A DNA stretch of 41,888 bases from SIG587 sp045531585 (GCA_045531585.1 JAZSEH010000036.1:1-41888), one strand, 5' to 3'. Counted from the stretch's first letter, positions 32,663 to 40,413 are shown. A program made the numbers and translations. Notes: generated from the sequence alone by a model not told the origin.

Positions 32663-35067
32663 TGAAATACAATTTTACTGAAATTGAGAAAAAATGGCAG
32701 GATATATGGGATGAAAAACAGTCCTTTGCGGCCAAAAACGATTATACCTTGCCTAAATTTTATGCACTTGTAGAATTTCCTTATCCCTCGGGACAGGGTC
32801 TGCACGTAGGACATCCTCGTTCCTATACTGCCCTTGATATTGTAAGCCGTAAAAAGCGCCTACAAGGCTTTAACGTGCTTTATCCTATGGGATGGGATGC
32901 CTTCGGTCTTCCTACCGAAAACTATGCAATAAAAAATCATATTCACCCTGAGATTGTTACTGAAAACAATATTAAAAACTTTAAGCGTCAGCTTAAATCA
33001 TTGGGCTTCTCCTTTGATTGGAGCAGAGAAATAAATACTACAGACCCCTCTTATTACAAATGGACACAGTGGATATTCCTCCAGCTTTACAAGCACGGCC
33101 TTGCATATAAAAAGAAAATGGCTGTAAACTGGTGTACCTCTTGTAAGTGTGTGCTTGCTAACGAAGAGGTTGTAAACGGCGTGTGTGAACGTTGCGGCAG
33201 TGAGGTTGTTCACAAGGAAAAGAGCCAGTGGATGCTTAAAATCACCGACTATGCAGAGAAGCTTCTCGAAGGTCTTGATACAGTTGATTTTATTGACCGT
33301 GTTAAAACTCAACAGCGCAACTGGATAGGTCGTTCAACCGGTACTCAGATTAAATTTTCCACAACAGCAGGGGATATATTAGAGGTTTTCTCCACCCGTG
33401 CAGATACACTTTTTGGTGCAACATATATGGTTATGTCTCCTGAGCATCCTTTAATTGAAAAGTGGGCAGACAGTATAGCCAATATTGATGAGGTTAAGGC
33501 TTATCGTGCCGAGGCTGCTAAAAAATCTGATTTTGAGCGTACCGAGCTTGCAAAGGATAAAACAGGCGTTTGTCTTGATGGCGTAAAGGCAATAAATCCT
33601 GTTAACGGTAAGGAAATACCTATCTTTATTTCTGATTACGTACTTATATCCTACGGCACAGGTGCAATTATGGCTGTTCCTGCACACGATACCCGTGACT
33701 GGGAGTTTGCTAAAAAATTCAACCTTCCCATAATTGAAGTTGTTGCCGGTGGTGACGTTGAAAACGAAGCATTTACCGATTGTGCAACAGGCACTATGGT
33801 AAACTCCGGATTCCTTGACGGGCTAAGCGTTGATGAAGCTAAAAAGGCAATTACCGCTTGGCTTAACGAGCGTAACCTTGGCGAGGAGAAGGTGAACTTC
33901 AAGCTTCGTGACTGGGTTTTCTCCCGTCAGCGTTATTGGGGCGAGCCTATTCCTATGGTTCATTGCGAAAAGTGCGGATACGTTCCTCTTGACGAGAGCG
34001 AGTTGCCGTTACTTCTTCCCAACGTTGAAAGCTATGAGCCTACCGATACAGGTGAATCACCCCTTGCCACTATGACCGATTGGGTTGAGACAACCTGCCC
34101 GAAGTGTGGAGGAAAGGCTCACAGAGAAACCGATACAATGCCTCAGTGGGCAGGCTCCTCTTGGTATTTCCTGCGCTACTGTGATCCCCACAATGATAAG
34201 GAGCTTGCTTCTAAGGAGGCTCTTGAATATTGGTCACCCATTGATTGGTATAACGGTGGTATGGAGCATACAACACTTCACCTGCTGTATAGTCGTTTCT
34301 GGCATAAATTCCTGTATGATATAGGAGTTGTTCCTTCTGCTGAGCCCTATGCAAAGCGTACCAGCCACGGTATGATTCTGGGCGAAAATGGCGAGAAGAT
34401 GTCTAAATCCCGCGGTAACGTAGTTAATCCCGATGAGATTGTTGAAACCTATGGCGCCGATACAATGCGCCTTTATGAGATGTTTATTGGCGACTTTGAA
34501 AAGGCTGCACCTTGGAGTTCTTCGTCAATAAAGGGCTGTAAGCGTTTTCTTGACCGTGTATGGGCACTTAATGACTGTGTTATCGACGGTGACGAATACC
34601 GAAGAGAGATTGAAAGTGAAATCCATAAGACTATAAAAAAGGTAACCGAGGATATTGACGGTCTTAAGATGAATACCGCTATTGCGGCGCTTATGGCACT
34701 CCTTAATACAATTACCGCAACGGGTAATATAAATAAGGCAGAGCTTAAGACCTTCTTGCTCCTTCTTAATCCCTTTGCACCGCATCTTACAGAGGAAATG
34801 TGGGTTGCGAATGGATTTGAGAGTATGCTCAATCTTTCAACCTGGCCTGAATTTGATGAAACGAAATGCAAGGATAGCACTGTTGAAATTGTTGTTCAAA
34901 TTAACGGTAAAATTCGTGCAAGAATTGATATTCCCGTTGATATTGCTGCTCCTGATGCTATCGCTCTTGCTAAATCTCAAGACGCTGTTAAGAGTGAAAT
35001 TGAAGGAAAAACAGTAATTAAGGAGTTATATGTTCCTAAAAAGCTTGTTAACATTGTTGTAAAGTAA
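32662..35067 (+). CDS. leuS: Leucine-tRNA ligase
   Basis: 801 residues, class I aminoacyl-tRNA synthetase. The HIGH-like motif HVGH is at residues 48-51 (PYPSGQGLHVGHPRSY). Zinc-binding CTSC/CERC and CEKC/CPKC sets are present. The editing domain contains FSTRADTLFGATYMV and YGTGAIMAVPAHDTRDW. The KMSKS loop is at residues 579-583, and the C-terminal anticodon-binding region ends with the small LeuS-specific domain. Length is typical. It ends the 17.7-35 kb gene run at a strong terminator and has no T-box leader; its 5' end overlaps rsfS. Confidence 0.98.
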   Translation: MKYNFTEIEKKWQDIWDEKQSFAAKNDYTLPKFYALVEFPYPSGQGLHVGHPRSYTALDIVSRKKRLQGFNVLYPMGWDAFGLPTENYAIKNHIHPEIVTENNIKNFKRQLKSLGFSFDWSREINTTDPSYYKWTQWIFLQLYKHGLAYKKKMAVNWCTSCKCVLANEEVVNGVCERCGSEVVHKEKSQWMLKITDYAEKLLEGLDTVDFIDRVKTQQRNWIGRSTGTQIKFSTTAGDILEVFSTRADTLFGATYMVMSPEHPLIEKWADSIANIDEVKAYRAEAAKKSDFERTELAKDKTGVCLDGVKAINPVNGKEIPIFISDYVLISYGTGAIMAVPAHDTRDWEFAKKFNLPIIEVVAGGDVENEAFTDCATGTMVNSGFLDGLSVDEAKKAITAWLNERNLGEEKVNFKLRDWVFSRQRYWGEPIPMVHCEKCGYVPLDESELPLLLPNVESYEPTDTGESPLATMTDWVETTCPKCGGKAHRETDTMPQWAGSSWYFLRYCDPHNDKELASKEALEYWSPIDWYNGGMEHTTLHLLYSRFWHKFLYDIGVVPSAEPYAKRTSHGMILGENGEKMSKSRGNVVNPDEIVETYGADTMRLYEMFIGDFEKAAPWSSSSIKGCKRFLDRVWALNDCVIDGDEYRREIESEIHKTIKKVTEDIDGLKMNTAIAALMALLNTITATGNINKAELKTFLLLLNPFAPHLTEEMWVANGFESMLNLSTWPEFDETKCKDSTVEIVVQINGKIRARIDIPVDIAAPDAIALAKSQDAVKSEIEGKTVIKELYVPKKLVNIVVK

Positions 35068-35076
35068 CATTTTAAA

Positions 35077-35117
35077 TACCGCAGATACAAAACATTTTGT
35101 ATCTGCGGTATAATTTT
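35077..35117 (+). terminator. Terminator after leuS
   Basis: Perfect 16-bp arms 35077-35092 and 35095-35110 (TACCGCAGATAC and its complement at the ends) with a 2-nt loop, followed by TAATTTT. Confidence 0.9.
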
Positions 35118-35139
35118 GGAAAATATAAAAATATAATGC

Positions 35140-35168
35140 TTGACATTTTTAGTGCTAATTGGTATAAT
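35140..35168 (+). promoter_or_regulatory. Consensus promoter of tRNA-Lys
   Basis: TTGACA at 35140-35145, 17 bp, TATAAT at 35163-35168. Both hexamers are perfect consensus and the -10 ends 19 bases before the tRNA. Confidence 0.95.
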
Positions 35169-35187
35169 ACTAAAGTCGCGAATATAT

Positions 35188-35263
35188 GATCCATTAGCTC
35201 AGTTGGCAGAGCACTTGACTTTTAATCAAGGTGTCCGGAGTTCGAATCTCCGATGGATCACCA
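35188..35263 (+). tRNA. tRNA-Lys(UUU)
   Basis: 76 nt with encoded CCA. Acceptor arms GATCCAT and ATGGATC pair fully; D-arm GCTC/GAGC; anticodon stem CTTGA/TCAAG with loop CTTTTAA, giving anticodon TTT (35221-35223); variable loop GTGTC; T-arm CGGAG/CTCCG with TTCGAAT loop; discriminator A. Single gene with its own promoter and terminator. Its last 18 bases plus three more are duplicated 198 bp downstream. Confidence 0.97.
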
Positions 35264-35266
35264 AAA
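35246..35266 (+). repeat. Direct repeat copy 1: tRNA-Lys 3' end
   Basis: A 21-bp direct repeat that starts in the tRNA T-arm (ATCTCCG), runs through the acceptor arm and CCA and ends three A residues beyond. An identical copy is at 35444-35464. Confidence 0.95.
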
Positions 35267-35300
35267 CACCGAGTTACTTTTAAGGTTGCTCGGTGTTTTT
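35265..35300 (+). terminator. Terminator 1 after tRNA-Lys
   Basis: AACACCGAG (35265-35273) pairs with CTCGGTGTT (35289-35297), followed by a T-run. It lies inside the putative inserted segment between the two direct repeats. Confidence 0.8.
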
Positions 35301-35464
35301 ATATTTTCAAGAGATTTGAACTCCGGAGCGAGTTCGTCGAAGCAGCGGCAAAGGCGCGACAGCCTTTGCGGACTGTGTAGTCTCGAGCAGCGCAGATTTT
35401 TCACAATCGTTCGGAACGGTTGAAAAATCAAGAAGCGCAGAGTATCTCCGATGGATCACCAAAA
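35267..35464. mobile_element. Putative 198-bp tRNA-associated hairpin element
   Basis: The segment between and including the second 21-bp repeat is unlike its surroundings: bases 35321-35440 are 66/120 G or C, well above the neighbouring genes. It begins with a terminator, then an inverted near-copy of the tRNA T-arm (35311-35326), then three hairpins: 35318-35323/35330-35335, 35348-35355/35362-35369 and 35395-35403/35421-35429. The hairpins are separated by related linkers containing GAAGCAGCG, GAGCAGCGCAG and GAAGCGCAGAG. It has no ORF. A non-autonomous insertion at the tRNA 3' end, leaving a rebuilt tRNA and a duplicated end, is the simplest reading; this is inference. Confidence 0.55.
35444..35464 (+). 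repeat. Direct repeat copy 2: tRNA-Lys 3' end duplicate
   Basis: Identical over 21 bases to 35246-35266. It carries only the 3' part of the tRNA (half T-arm, acceptor, CCA), so it is not a tRNA gene. A strong terminator begins within it, at 35461. Confidence 0.95.
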
Positions 35465-35498
35465 GCCCCTGAAACATTTGTGTTTCAGGGGCTTTTTT
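35461..35498. terminator. Terminator 2 downstream of the tRNA element
   Basis: 16-bp arms 35461-35476 and 35481-35496 (AAAAGCCCCTGAAACA and its complement) with a TTTG loop and T-run. It may be the original tRNA terminator displaced by an insertion, and it can also end a minus-strand transcript from 35687. Confidence 0.92.
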
Positions 35499-35687
35499 CT
35501 ATGAAAGTTTTTCTAAAAGTTCTTGGTATACCTTATCAAAAAACTCGGTATCTTTAGTATAATTAGTAAATGAACGTACACATTTTTTAACAATTTCGGG
35601 AGCATAATATTCGCCATCCCACTCCATATTAACCGTATCAGCATTTTTAATCATAATTTGTGTGCATAAATAACTGTTTTTAGGCAC
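35499..35687 (-). CDS. Possible small protein or gene remnant
   Basis: A 62-codon minus-strand frame whose stop adjoins the terminator at 35461-35498. The translation has a coherent amphipathic part (EWDGEYYAPEIVKKC, then EFFDKVYQELLEKL) that looks protein-like. Against it: no Shine-Dalgarno sequence before the GTG at 35687 or the internal ATG codons, no promoter, and no family I recognise. It may be the 3' end of a decayed gene. Low confidence. Confidence 0.3.
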   Translation of the reverse strand: MPKNSYLCTQIMIKNADTVNMEWDGEYYAPEIVKKCVRSFTNYTKDTEFFDKVYQELLEKLS

Positions 35688-35714
35688 CGTTTAACGTTAC
35701 TAATCATTTTATAT

Positions 35715-35743
35715 TTGACATTAAAGATTCATAAGGGTATAAT
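35715..35743 (+). promoter_or_regulatory. Consensus promoter of typA
   Basis: TTGACA at 35715-35720, 17 bp, TATAAT at 35738-35743, 33 bases before the typA ATG. Confidence 0.93.
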
Positions 35744-35775
35744 AATTATTTGGATATATTAAAAAAGGATGATAG

Positions 35776-37599
35776 ATGATGTCTGATAATTCAAAATTGA
35801 GAAACGTAGCCATAATAGCCCACGTTGACCACGGAAAAACAACACTTGTTGATCAGCTTTTAAAGCAAAGCGGAACCTTTCGCACAAATGAACAGGTTGA
35901 TGACCGTGTTATGGATTCAAATGATTTAGAGCGTGAGCGCGGCATTACCATACTTTCAAAAAATACAAGCGTTATATATAACGATATTAAAATCAATATT
36001 GTTGATACTCCTGGACACGCCGACTTTGGTGGTGAGGTAGAACGTATTCTGATGATGGTTGATGGCGTTTTGCTTCTTGTTGATGCTTTTGAGGGTTGTA
36101 TGCCTCAAACCCGTTTTGTTCTGAAAAAAGCTCTTAATCTCGGCAAAAAGGCCGTTGTTGTAGTTAATAAAATAGATCGTCCCATGGCAAGACCATCCGA
36201 GGTTATTGATGAAGTTCTTGATTTGTTTATTGATCTTGGTGCGGATGATGATCAAATAGAATTTCCCGTTGTTTATGCATCGGGACGTGATGGTTACGCA
36301 TCACTTTCTCCTGAGGAAAAGGGTACAGATTTAAGGCCCCTCTTTGAGGCAATTATAAAGGAAATTGAACCGCCCAAGGGCGACGTTAATGCACCTTTAC
36401 AGATTTTATTTTCAAACATTGAACCGGATGAATACCTTGGAAGAATAGGCGTAGGCAGGGTAGAGCGCGGTAGTGTTAAGGTTGGACAGAGCGTTGTATT
36501 ATGCCATCAGGATGGAACTACACATAACGTTAAAATTCAGAAATTATTTATGTATGAAGGTCTAAAGCGTGTAGAGGTTGAGTCTGCCAAAGCAGGTGAT
36601 ATAATTCAGGTTTCCGGTATAACAGAACTTAATATTGGTGAAACGGCCTGCGATCCGAACTGTGTTGAGCCCTTACCTTTTGTAAAAATAGACGAACCCA
36701 CCCTTTCCATGAACTTTATGGTTAATAATTCACCCTTTGCAGGAAAGGACGGGAAGTTTGTTACCTCAAGAAACCTTCGCGATAGACTGTTTAAAGAGGT
36801 TGAAACTAACGTTAGCTTAAGGGTTGAAGAAACAGATTCCGCCGATACCTTTAAGGTTTCGGGACGCGGCGAGCTTCATCTTTCAATTCTTATTGAAACA
36901 ATGCGCCGTCAGGGCTATGAATTTCAGGTGTCTCCGCCTACCGTTATTTATAAGCATGAAAACGGCGTTTTAATGGAACCTATTGAACTTTTAATGATAG
37001 AGGTTCCGGAGGAATATGTGGGCTCTGTTATGGAAAGACTTGGTACCCGTAAGGCAGAAATAAAAAATATGGGTACTCGTGAAGGTGGTACATCGCACCT
37101 TGAATTTTTAATCCCTGCAAGAGGCCTTCTTGGATACCGTTCCCAGTTTATGACCGACACAAACGGTAACGGTATAATGAACCACGTATTCAATGGATAC
37201 GAGCCCTATAAGGGCGATATTGATCAGCGTTCAACAGGCTCAATAATCGTTCACGAATCGGGTGAATCCACAGGCTACGGTCTATTTAATACCCAAAGCA
37301 GAGGCCGTCTGTTTATAGGCCCAGGTGTACCTGTATATGAGGGTATGATAGTTGGAGAAAATCCCAAAAATGAGGATATTGTATGTAATGTGTGCAAAAA
37401 AAAGCAGCTTACAAATACAAGAGCCTCAGGCTCAGACGATGCCTTAAGATTAGTACCACACAGCGTATTAAGCCTTGAGCAGTCGCTTGAGTTTATTAAG
37501 GACGATGAGCTTGTGGAAATTACTCCGAACCATATTCGTTTAAGAAAATCCATACTAAATAAGGAACTAAGAATGAAGGCTGAGGCAAGGAAAAAATAA
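35776..37599 (+). CDS. typA: Ribosome-associated GTPase TypA/BipA
   Basis: 607 residues; translational GTPase involved in ribosome assembly and stress or cold adaptation. GTPase motifs: IAHVDHGKTTLVDQLL (G1), RGITI (G2), DTPGHADFGGEV (G3), NKIDRP (G4). Domain II and the EF-G-like domains III and V follow, with the BipA-specific C-terminal domain (GESTGYGLFNTQSRGRLFIG; ASGSDDALRL). Full length. Either ATG 35776 or the adjacent ATG 35779 could initiate. It has its own consensus promoter and shares one base with the next gene. Confidence 0.97.
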   Translation: MMSDNSKLRNVAIIAHVDHGKTTLVDQLLKQSGTFRTNEQVDDRVMDSNDLERERGITILSKNTSVIYNDIKINIVDTPGHADFGGEVERILMMVDGVLLLVDAFEGCMPQTRFVLKKALNLGKKAVVVVNKIDRPMARPSEVIDEVLDLFIDLGADDDQIEFPVVYASGRDGYASLSPEEKGTDLRPLFEAIIKEIEPPKGDVNAPLQILFSNIEPDEYLGRIGVGRVERGSVKVGQSVVLCHQDGTTHNVKIQKLFMYEGLKRVEVESAKAGDIIQVSGITELNIGETACDPNCVEPLPFVKIDEPTLSMNFMVNNSPFAGKDGKFVTSRNLRDRLFKEVETNVSLRVEETDSADTFKVSGRGELHLSILIETMRRQGYEFQVSPPTVIYKHENGVLMEPIELLMIEVPEEYVGSVMERLGTRKAEIKNMGTREGGTSHLEFLIPARGLLGYRSQFMTDTNGNGIMNHVFNGYEPYKGDIDQRSTGSIIVHESGESTGYGLFNTQSRGRLFIGPGVPVYEGMIVGENPKNEDIVCNVCKKKQLTNTRASGSDDALRLVPHSVLSLEQSLEFIKDDELVEITPNHIRLRKSILNKELRMKAEARKK

Positions 37600-38498
37600 T
37601 GAACTACATTATTCTGGATCTTGAATGGGATAGTACTTATTACGTTAAAGAGCATCGTTTTTTTAATCAGATAATTCAAATAGGTGCTGTGAAGCTTAAC
37701 TCGGAGCTTAGCATTATTGATACCTTTCAGGTTACTGTAAAATCCTCAATATCAAAAAAACTGAGTAAGCGTTTTACCCAGCTTACAGGCATTACAAAGG
37801 AAATGATGGAACAGGGCGAAACACTTTGTAACGCTGTGAAAATGTATAATTCCTGGGCAGGGGAGGATGCGGTTACCCTTACATGGAGTACGTCAGATAT
37901 TTATGCCATACACGAAAACGTTAAATGTATACTTGAAAATAGGGTAGCCTTTAATTTTTATAAATATGCCGACCTTCAAAGCTATGTTCAAAATTATTTG
38001 AAAAAGCAGGGGGAGGAATTAACAGGGCAAATATCCTTATCCCATGCGGCAGAACTGCTTAACATATCCTTTGAGGGCTTGGAACTTCATACAGCGAAGG
38101 ATGACTGTATTCTTGCCGCAGCACTTCTAAAAACAACCTTTAATGAAAAAGAATTCACACCATATATTCGTGACGCTTCAGGTGCGGAATTCTATCGCAG
38201 ATTAACCTATAAAGCCCACCATCTGACAAGTATACACGATGATAGCATAAAAAAGGAGCACCTTGTATTTTCTTGTGATGCTTGCGGAAAAGAGGCCAAG
38301 CGTTTAAGCTCCTGGAAATATAAAAACAGATGGTTTCTTGCAAATTTTTATTGTAAAAGCTGCAAGAGAAAATTTGTTGGAAGAGTGTCTTTCAAAAAGA
38401 CGTATGATGATATTCAGGTAAAAAAACGGGTTACAGAATATAAAAAGGCAGGTCAAAACAATGCAACAACTGTGCAACAACTGCCCGAGAAAATGTAA
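37599..38498 (+). CDS. DEDD-family 3'-5' exonuclease domain protein with zinc-ribbon tail
   Basis: 299 residues. The RNase T/DnaQ-type exonuclease fold begins YIILDLEWDSTYY (first acidic pair), has FFNQIIQIGAVKLN and the LTGITKEMM segment, and ends with ELHTAKDDCILAAALL, where His and Asp fit the DEDDh set. After residue ~220 there are two CxxC pairs (CDAC and CKSC) separated by about 25 residues, a likely zinc ribbon, with a basic C-terminus. DNA proofreading subunit or RNA trimming enzyme cannot be decided. It starts on the last base of the typA stop and overlaps the radical SAM gene by 38 bases. Confidence 0.87.
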   Translation: MNYIILDLEWDSTYYVKEHRFFNQIIQIGAVKLNSELSIIDTFQVTVKSSISKKLSKRFTQLTGITKEMMEQGETLCNAVKMYNSWAGEDAVTLTWSTSDIYAIHENVKCILENRVAFNFYKYADLQSYVQNYLKKQGEELTGQISLSHAAELLNISFEGLELHTAKDDCILAAALLKTTFNEKEFTPYIRDASGAEFYRRLTYKAHHLTSIHDDSIKKEHLVFSCDACGKEAKRLSSWKYKNRWFLANFYCKSCKRKFVGRVSFKKTYDDIQVKKRVTEYKKAGQNNATTVQQLPEKM

Positions 38499-39339
38499 TG
38501 CAATAAGAATCGAAAAAGACAACCTTGGCGGTGTTTGCAAAATGCCTCTGGCACCAAAACTTGCAAAGGCTGGGCTCCACTTTTGGGAGGAGCCATGTAT
38601 TAGTGGCAAAAACGGCTCGGGAACTGTCTTTTTCTCAGGTTGCGCGTTAAATTGTGTTTTCTGCCAAAATTATGAAATATCTCATCTAAATAAGGGTAAA
38701 ACCGTTACAGTGGAGCGTCTTGCGGAAATTTTTAAAGAGCTTGAAAAAATGGGTGCTCATAATATTAATCTTGTTAATCCCACCCACTGTTTTTGGGCGA
38801 TAGAGCAGGCACTAAAAATATACCGACCAAGTATTCCCATTGTGTATAATAGCGGCGGATATGACCTTGCAGAGAATATTGAAAAGAACATTTTCGATAT
38901 CTATTTAATGGATTTTAAATATTTTAATGAAGAATCCTCATTAAAATATTCAAAAGCAAAAAATTACGTCGAATGTGCAAAGGCCTCTATCAGTGCCGCA
39001 TATAAGTTTTGTCCCTTGCCTGAATATAATAACGAAGGAATAATGAAACGCGGTCTTATAATCAGACATTTAATTTTACCGCAGCATACCAATGAGGCTA
39101 TGTCGATTATTGATTGGTGTGCCGAGAATACGCCCGATGCGGTTATCAGTATAATGGCACAATATATACCCTTGTACGGTGCGGAAAAATTCAAAGAAAT
39201 AAATCGGAAAATTACACGACGTGAGTATGAAAAGGTTTTGAATCACATAATGGATAAAGGAATTAAAAACGTTTTAATACAGGAGCATACAAGCGCAGAT
39301 ATTAAATACATACCCGAATTTGATTTGTCGGGATTATAA
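38461..39339 (+). CDS. Radical SAM protein, PflX/COG1313-like
   Basis: 292 residues. The N-terminal cysteines (CNNCPRKC, then GVCKMP) suggest an extra iron-sulfur site, and the radical SAM cluster motif is FSGCALNCVFCQNYEIS (C-x3-C-x2-C). Later segments include INLVNPTHCFWAIEQAL, YNSGGYD and DIYLMDFKYF, matching uncharacterised pyruvate-formate-lyase-activase-like proteins (PflX, COG1313). No glycyl radical enzyme is nearby, so the substrate is unknown. ATG 38461 lies within the end of the exonuclease gene, with AAGGCAGG upstream. The unit typA-exonuclease-PflX ends at the terminator at 39378. Confidence 0.88.
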   Translation: MQQLCNNCPRKCNAIRIEKDNLGGVCKMPLAPKLAKAGLHFWEEPCISGKNGSGTVFFSGCALNCVFCQNYEISHLNKGKTVTVERLAEIFKELEKMGAHNINLVNPTHCFWAIEQALKIYRPSIPIVYNSGGYDLAENIEKNIFDIYLMDFKYFNEESSLKYSKAKNYVECAKASISAAYKFCPLPEYNNEGIMKRGLIIRHLILPQHTNEAMSIIDWCAENTPDAVISIMAQYIPLYGAEKFKEINRKITRREYEKVLNHIMDKGIKNVLIQEHTSADIKYIPEFDLSGL

Positions 39340-39377
39340 AATAAAAACAGATAAACTTTTATTTGCAAAAAAATAGT

Positions 39378-39418
39378 AAAAAGATGGTAGCCGCTTTTTG
39401 GTGTCTACCATCTTTTTT
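39378..39418 (+). terminator. Terminator after the PflX-like gene
   Basis: AAAAAGATGGTAG (39378-39390) and CTACCATCTTTTTT (39405-39418) form a 13-bp stem with a T-run. Confidence 0.93.
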
Positions 39419-39451
39419 ATTATGAAACCATAAAGTAATTTCATTATCGAT

Positions 39452-39499
39452 GCGCGACATTCCAATACTGTGAAATGCGCTGTCCCAATTCCAGATACC
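39452..39499 (-). pseudogene. Possible glycoside-hydrolase fragment
   Basis: In a 51-codon minus-strand frame (39359-39514) residues 6-21 read GIWNWDSAFHSIGMSR. This resembles the W-x-W-D-S-x-F-H segment of (alpha/alpha)6-barrel glycoside hydrolases such as trehalase/GH63-type enzymes. The rest of the frame runs through the terminator at 39378 and lacks a ribosome site, so only a relic is plausible. An overlapping frame also looks protein-like, so chance cannot be excluded. Confidence 0.3.
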
Positions 39500-39605
39500 T
39501 ATAATCACCCCCATTTAATTTAAAGAATGATTTTGTTTCTTTAATTATATCATAAATATTCCTTGGCAGTAAATAATAAAAATATATAGATTTTCAAGGA
39601 GAAAA

Positions 39606-40349
39606 ATGATGAAAAATTTAAATAAAACAGTTATTGAATTAGAAAATAAGCCTGCAATAATATCATATGGCTCCATTGTTGGAAAAAAGGAAAGTCAAGG
39701 TCCGTTAGGTGCAGAATTTGATGAAGCAGGAACTGACAGCTTGTTTGGACAGGGTTCATTTGAAAAGGCAGAAAGTCATCTGCAAAAGCGTGCTGTTGAA
39801 ATTGCCCTTTCAAAAGCAGGACTTAATAACAACGATATAGGAATGATATTTGCCGGAGATTTATTAAACCAATGTATTGGAAGTTCCTTCGGATTGAAGG
39901 ATTTAAACATTCCTTTTGTTGGCTTATACGGCGCCTGCTCCACAATGGCTCTCTCCCTCGCCATGGCCGCAATAAGTGTAAACAGCGGTATGGCAGAGCG
40001 TGCGGCGGCGGTTACATCATCACATTTCTGTTCAGCAGAGAGACAGTACAGATTTCCTCTTGAATACGGAGGACAGCGAACACCGACAGCTCAATGGACG
40101 GTTACAGGCTCTGGCGCAGCAATTATTTCTAAGGCAGAAAATAAGCCATATATCAGCAAAATAACAATCGGAAAAATTGTTGATTTGGGCATAAAGGATG
40201 CAAATAATATGGGTGCAGCAATGGCACCTGATGATGTTAAAATAAGACCATACCCAACACACGAGGGTATGGTCTTTTTCTACACACAAATCCAGTATTT
40301 AAGGGGGTTTAGAGCACTTTTTAAGGATTTTCAAGACATAAAAAAATAA
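39606..40349 (+). pseudogene. spoVAD: spoVAD, truncated (stage V sporulation protein AD)
   Basis: Residues 1-208 of this 247-codon frame match SpoVAD, a thiolase-fold protein that helps load dipicolinic acid into spores: IISYGSIVGKKESQGPLGAE, AGDLLNQCIGSSFGL, GLYGACSTMALSLAMAA, SSHFCSAERQYRFPLEYGGQ, TVTGSGAA and NMGAAMAP. The normal protein continues for about 120 residues after this last motif; here homology stops near 40229 and the frame runs through a terminator hairpin (40244-40279) into unrelated codons. spoVAC and spoVAE are not beside it. AAGGAG precedes ATG 39606. It is most likely a decayed copy; a shortened functional form cannot be excluded. Confidence 0.85.
40244..40279 (+). terminator. 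Terminator inside the truncated spoVAD frame
   Basis: GACCATACCC (40246-40255) and GGGTATGGTC (40265-40274) form a perfect 10-bp stem with flanking A and T runs. Its position inside a reading frame indicates that the frame's 3' part is former intergenic DNA. Confidence 0.9.
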
Positions 40350-40354
40350 AGAAA

Positions 40355-40398
40355 TTTGGGGAGAAAAACAAACCTACCGAGTATAACTTTCTCCCAAA
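40355..40398 (+). promoter_or_regulatory. Inverted repeat upstream of the AbiEi-like gene
   Basis: TTTGGGGAGAAA (40355-40366) and TTTCTCCCAAA (40388-40398) are complementary over 11 bases with one bulged G, separated by 21 bases that contain a -10-like TATAAC (40382-40387). AbiEi antitoxins bind inverted repeats in their own promoters, so this is a candidate operator; an RNA hairpin before the ribosome site is the alternative. Confidence 0.5.
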
Positions 40399-40413
40399 GA
40401 TAAGGAGGTCAAA

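Noticed and set aside
34473..34880. 135-codon minus-strand frame inside leuS
   Set aside because: Antisense shadow; composition follows the leuS codon pattern.
35444..35464. Second tRNA gene
   Set aside because: Only half of the T-arm, the acceptor 3' strand and CCA are present; D-arm and anticodon arm are missing.
35246..35464. CRISPR array
   Set aside because: Only two repeat copies, spaced 198 bp, and the repeat is the tRNA end.
35499..35687. Confident small CDS on the minus strand
   Set aside because: No ribosome site or promoter; listed as a low-confidence possibility only.
39359..39514. 51-codon minus-strand frame as an intact gene
   Set aside because: No ribosome site and it runs through a terminator; kept only as a possible relic.
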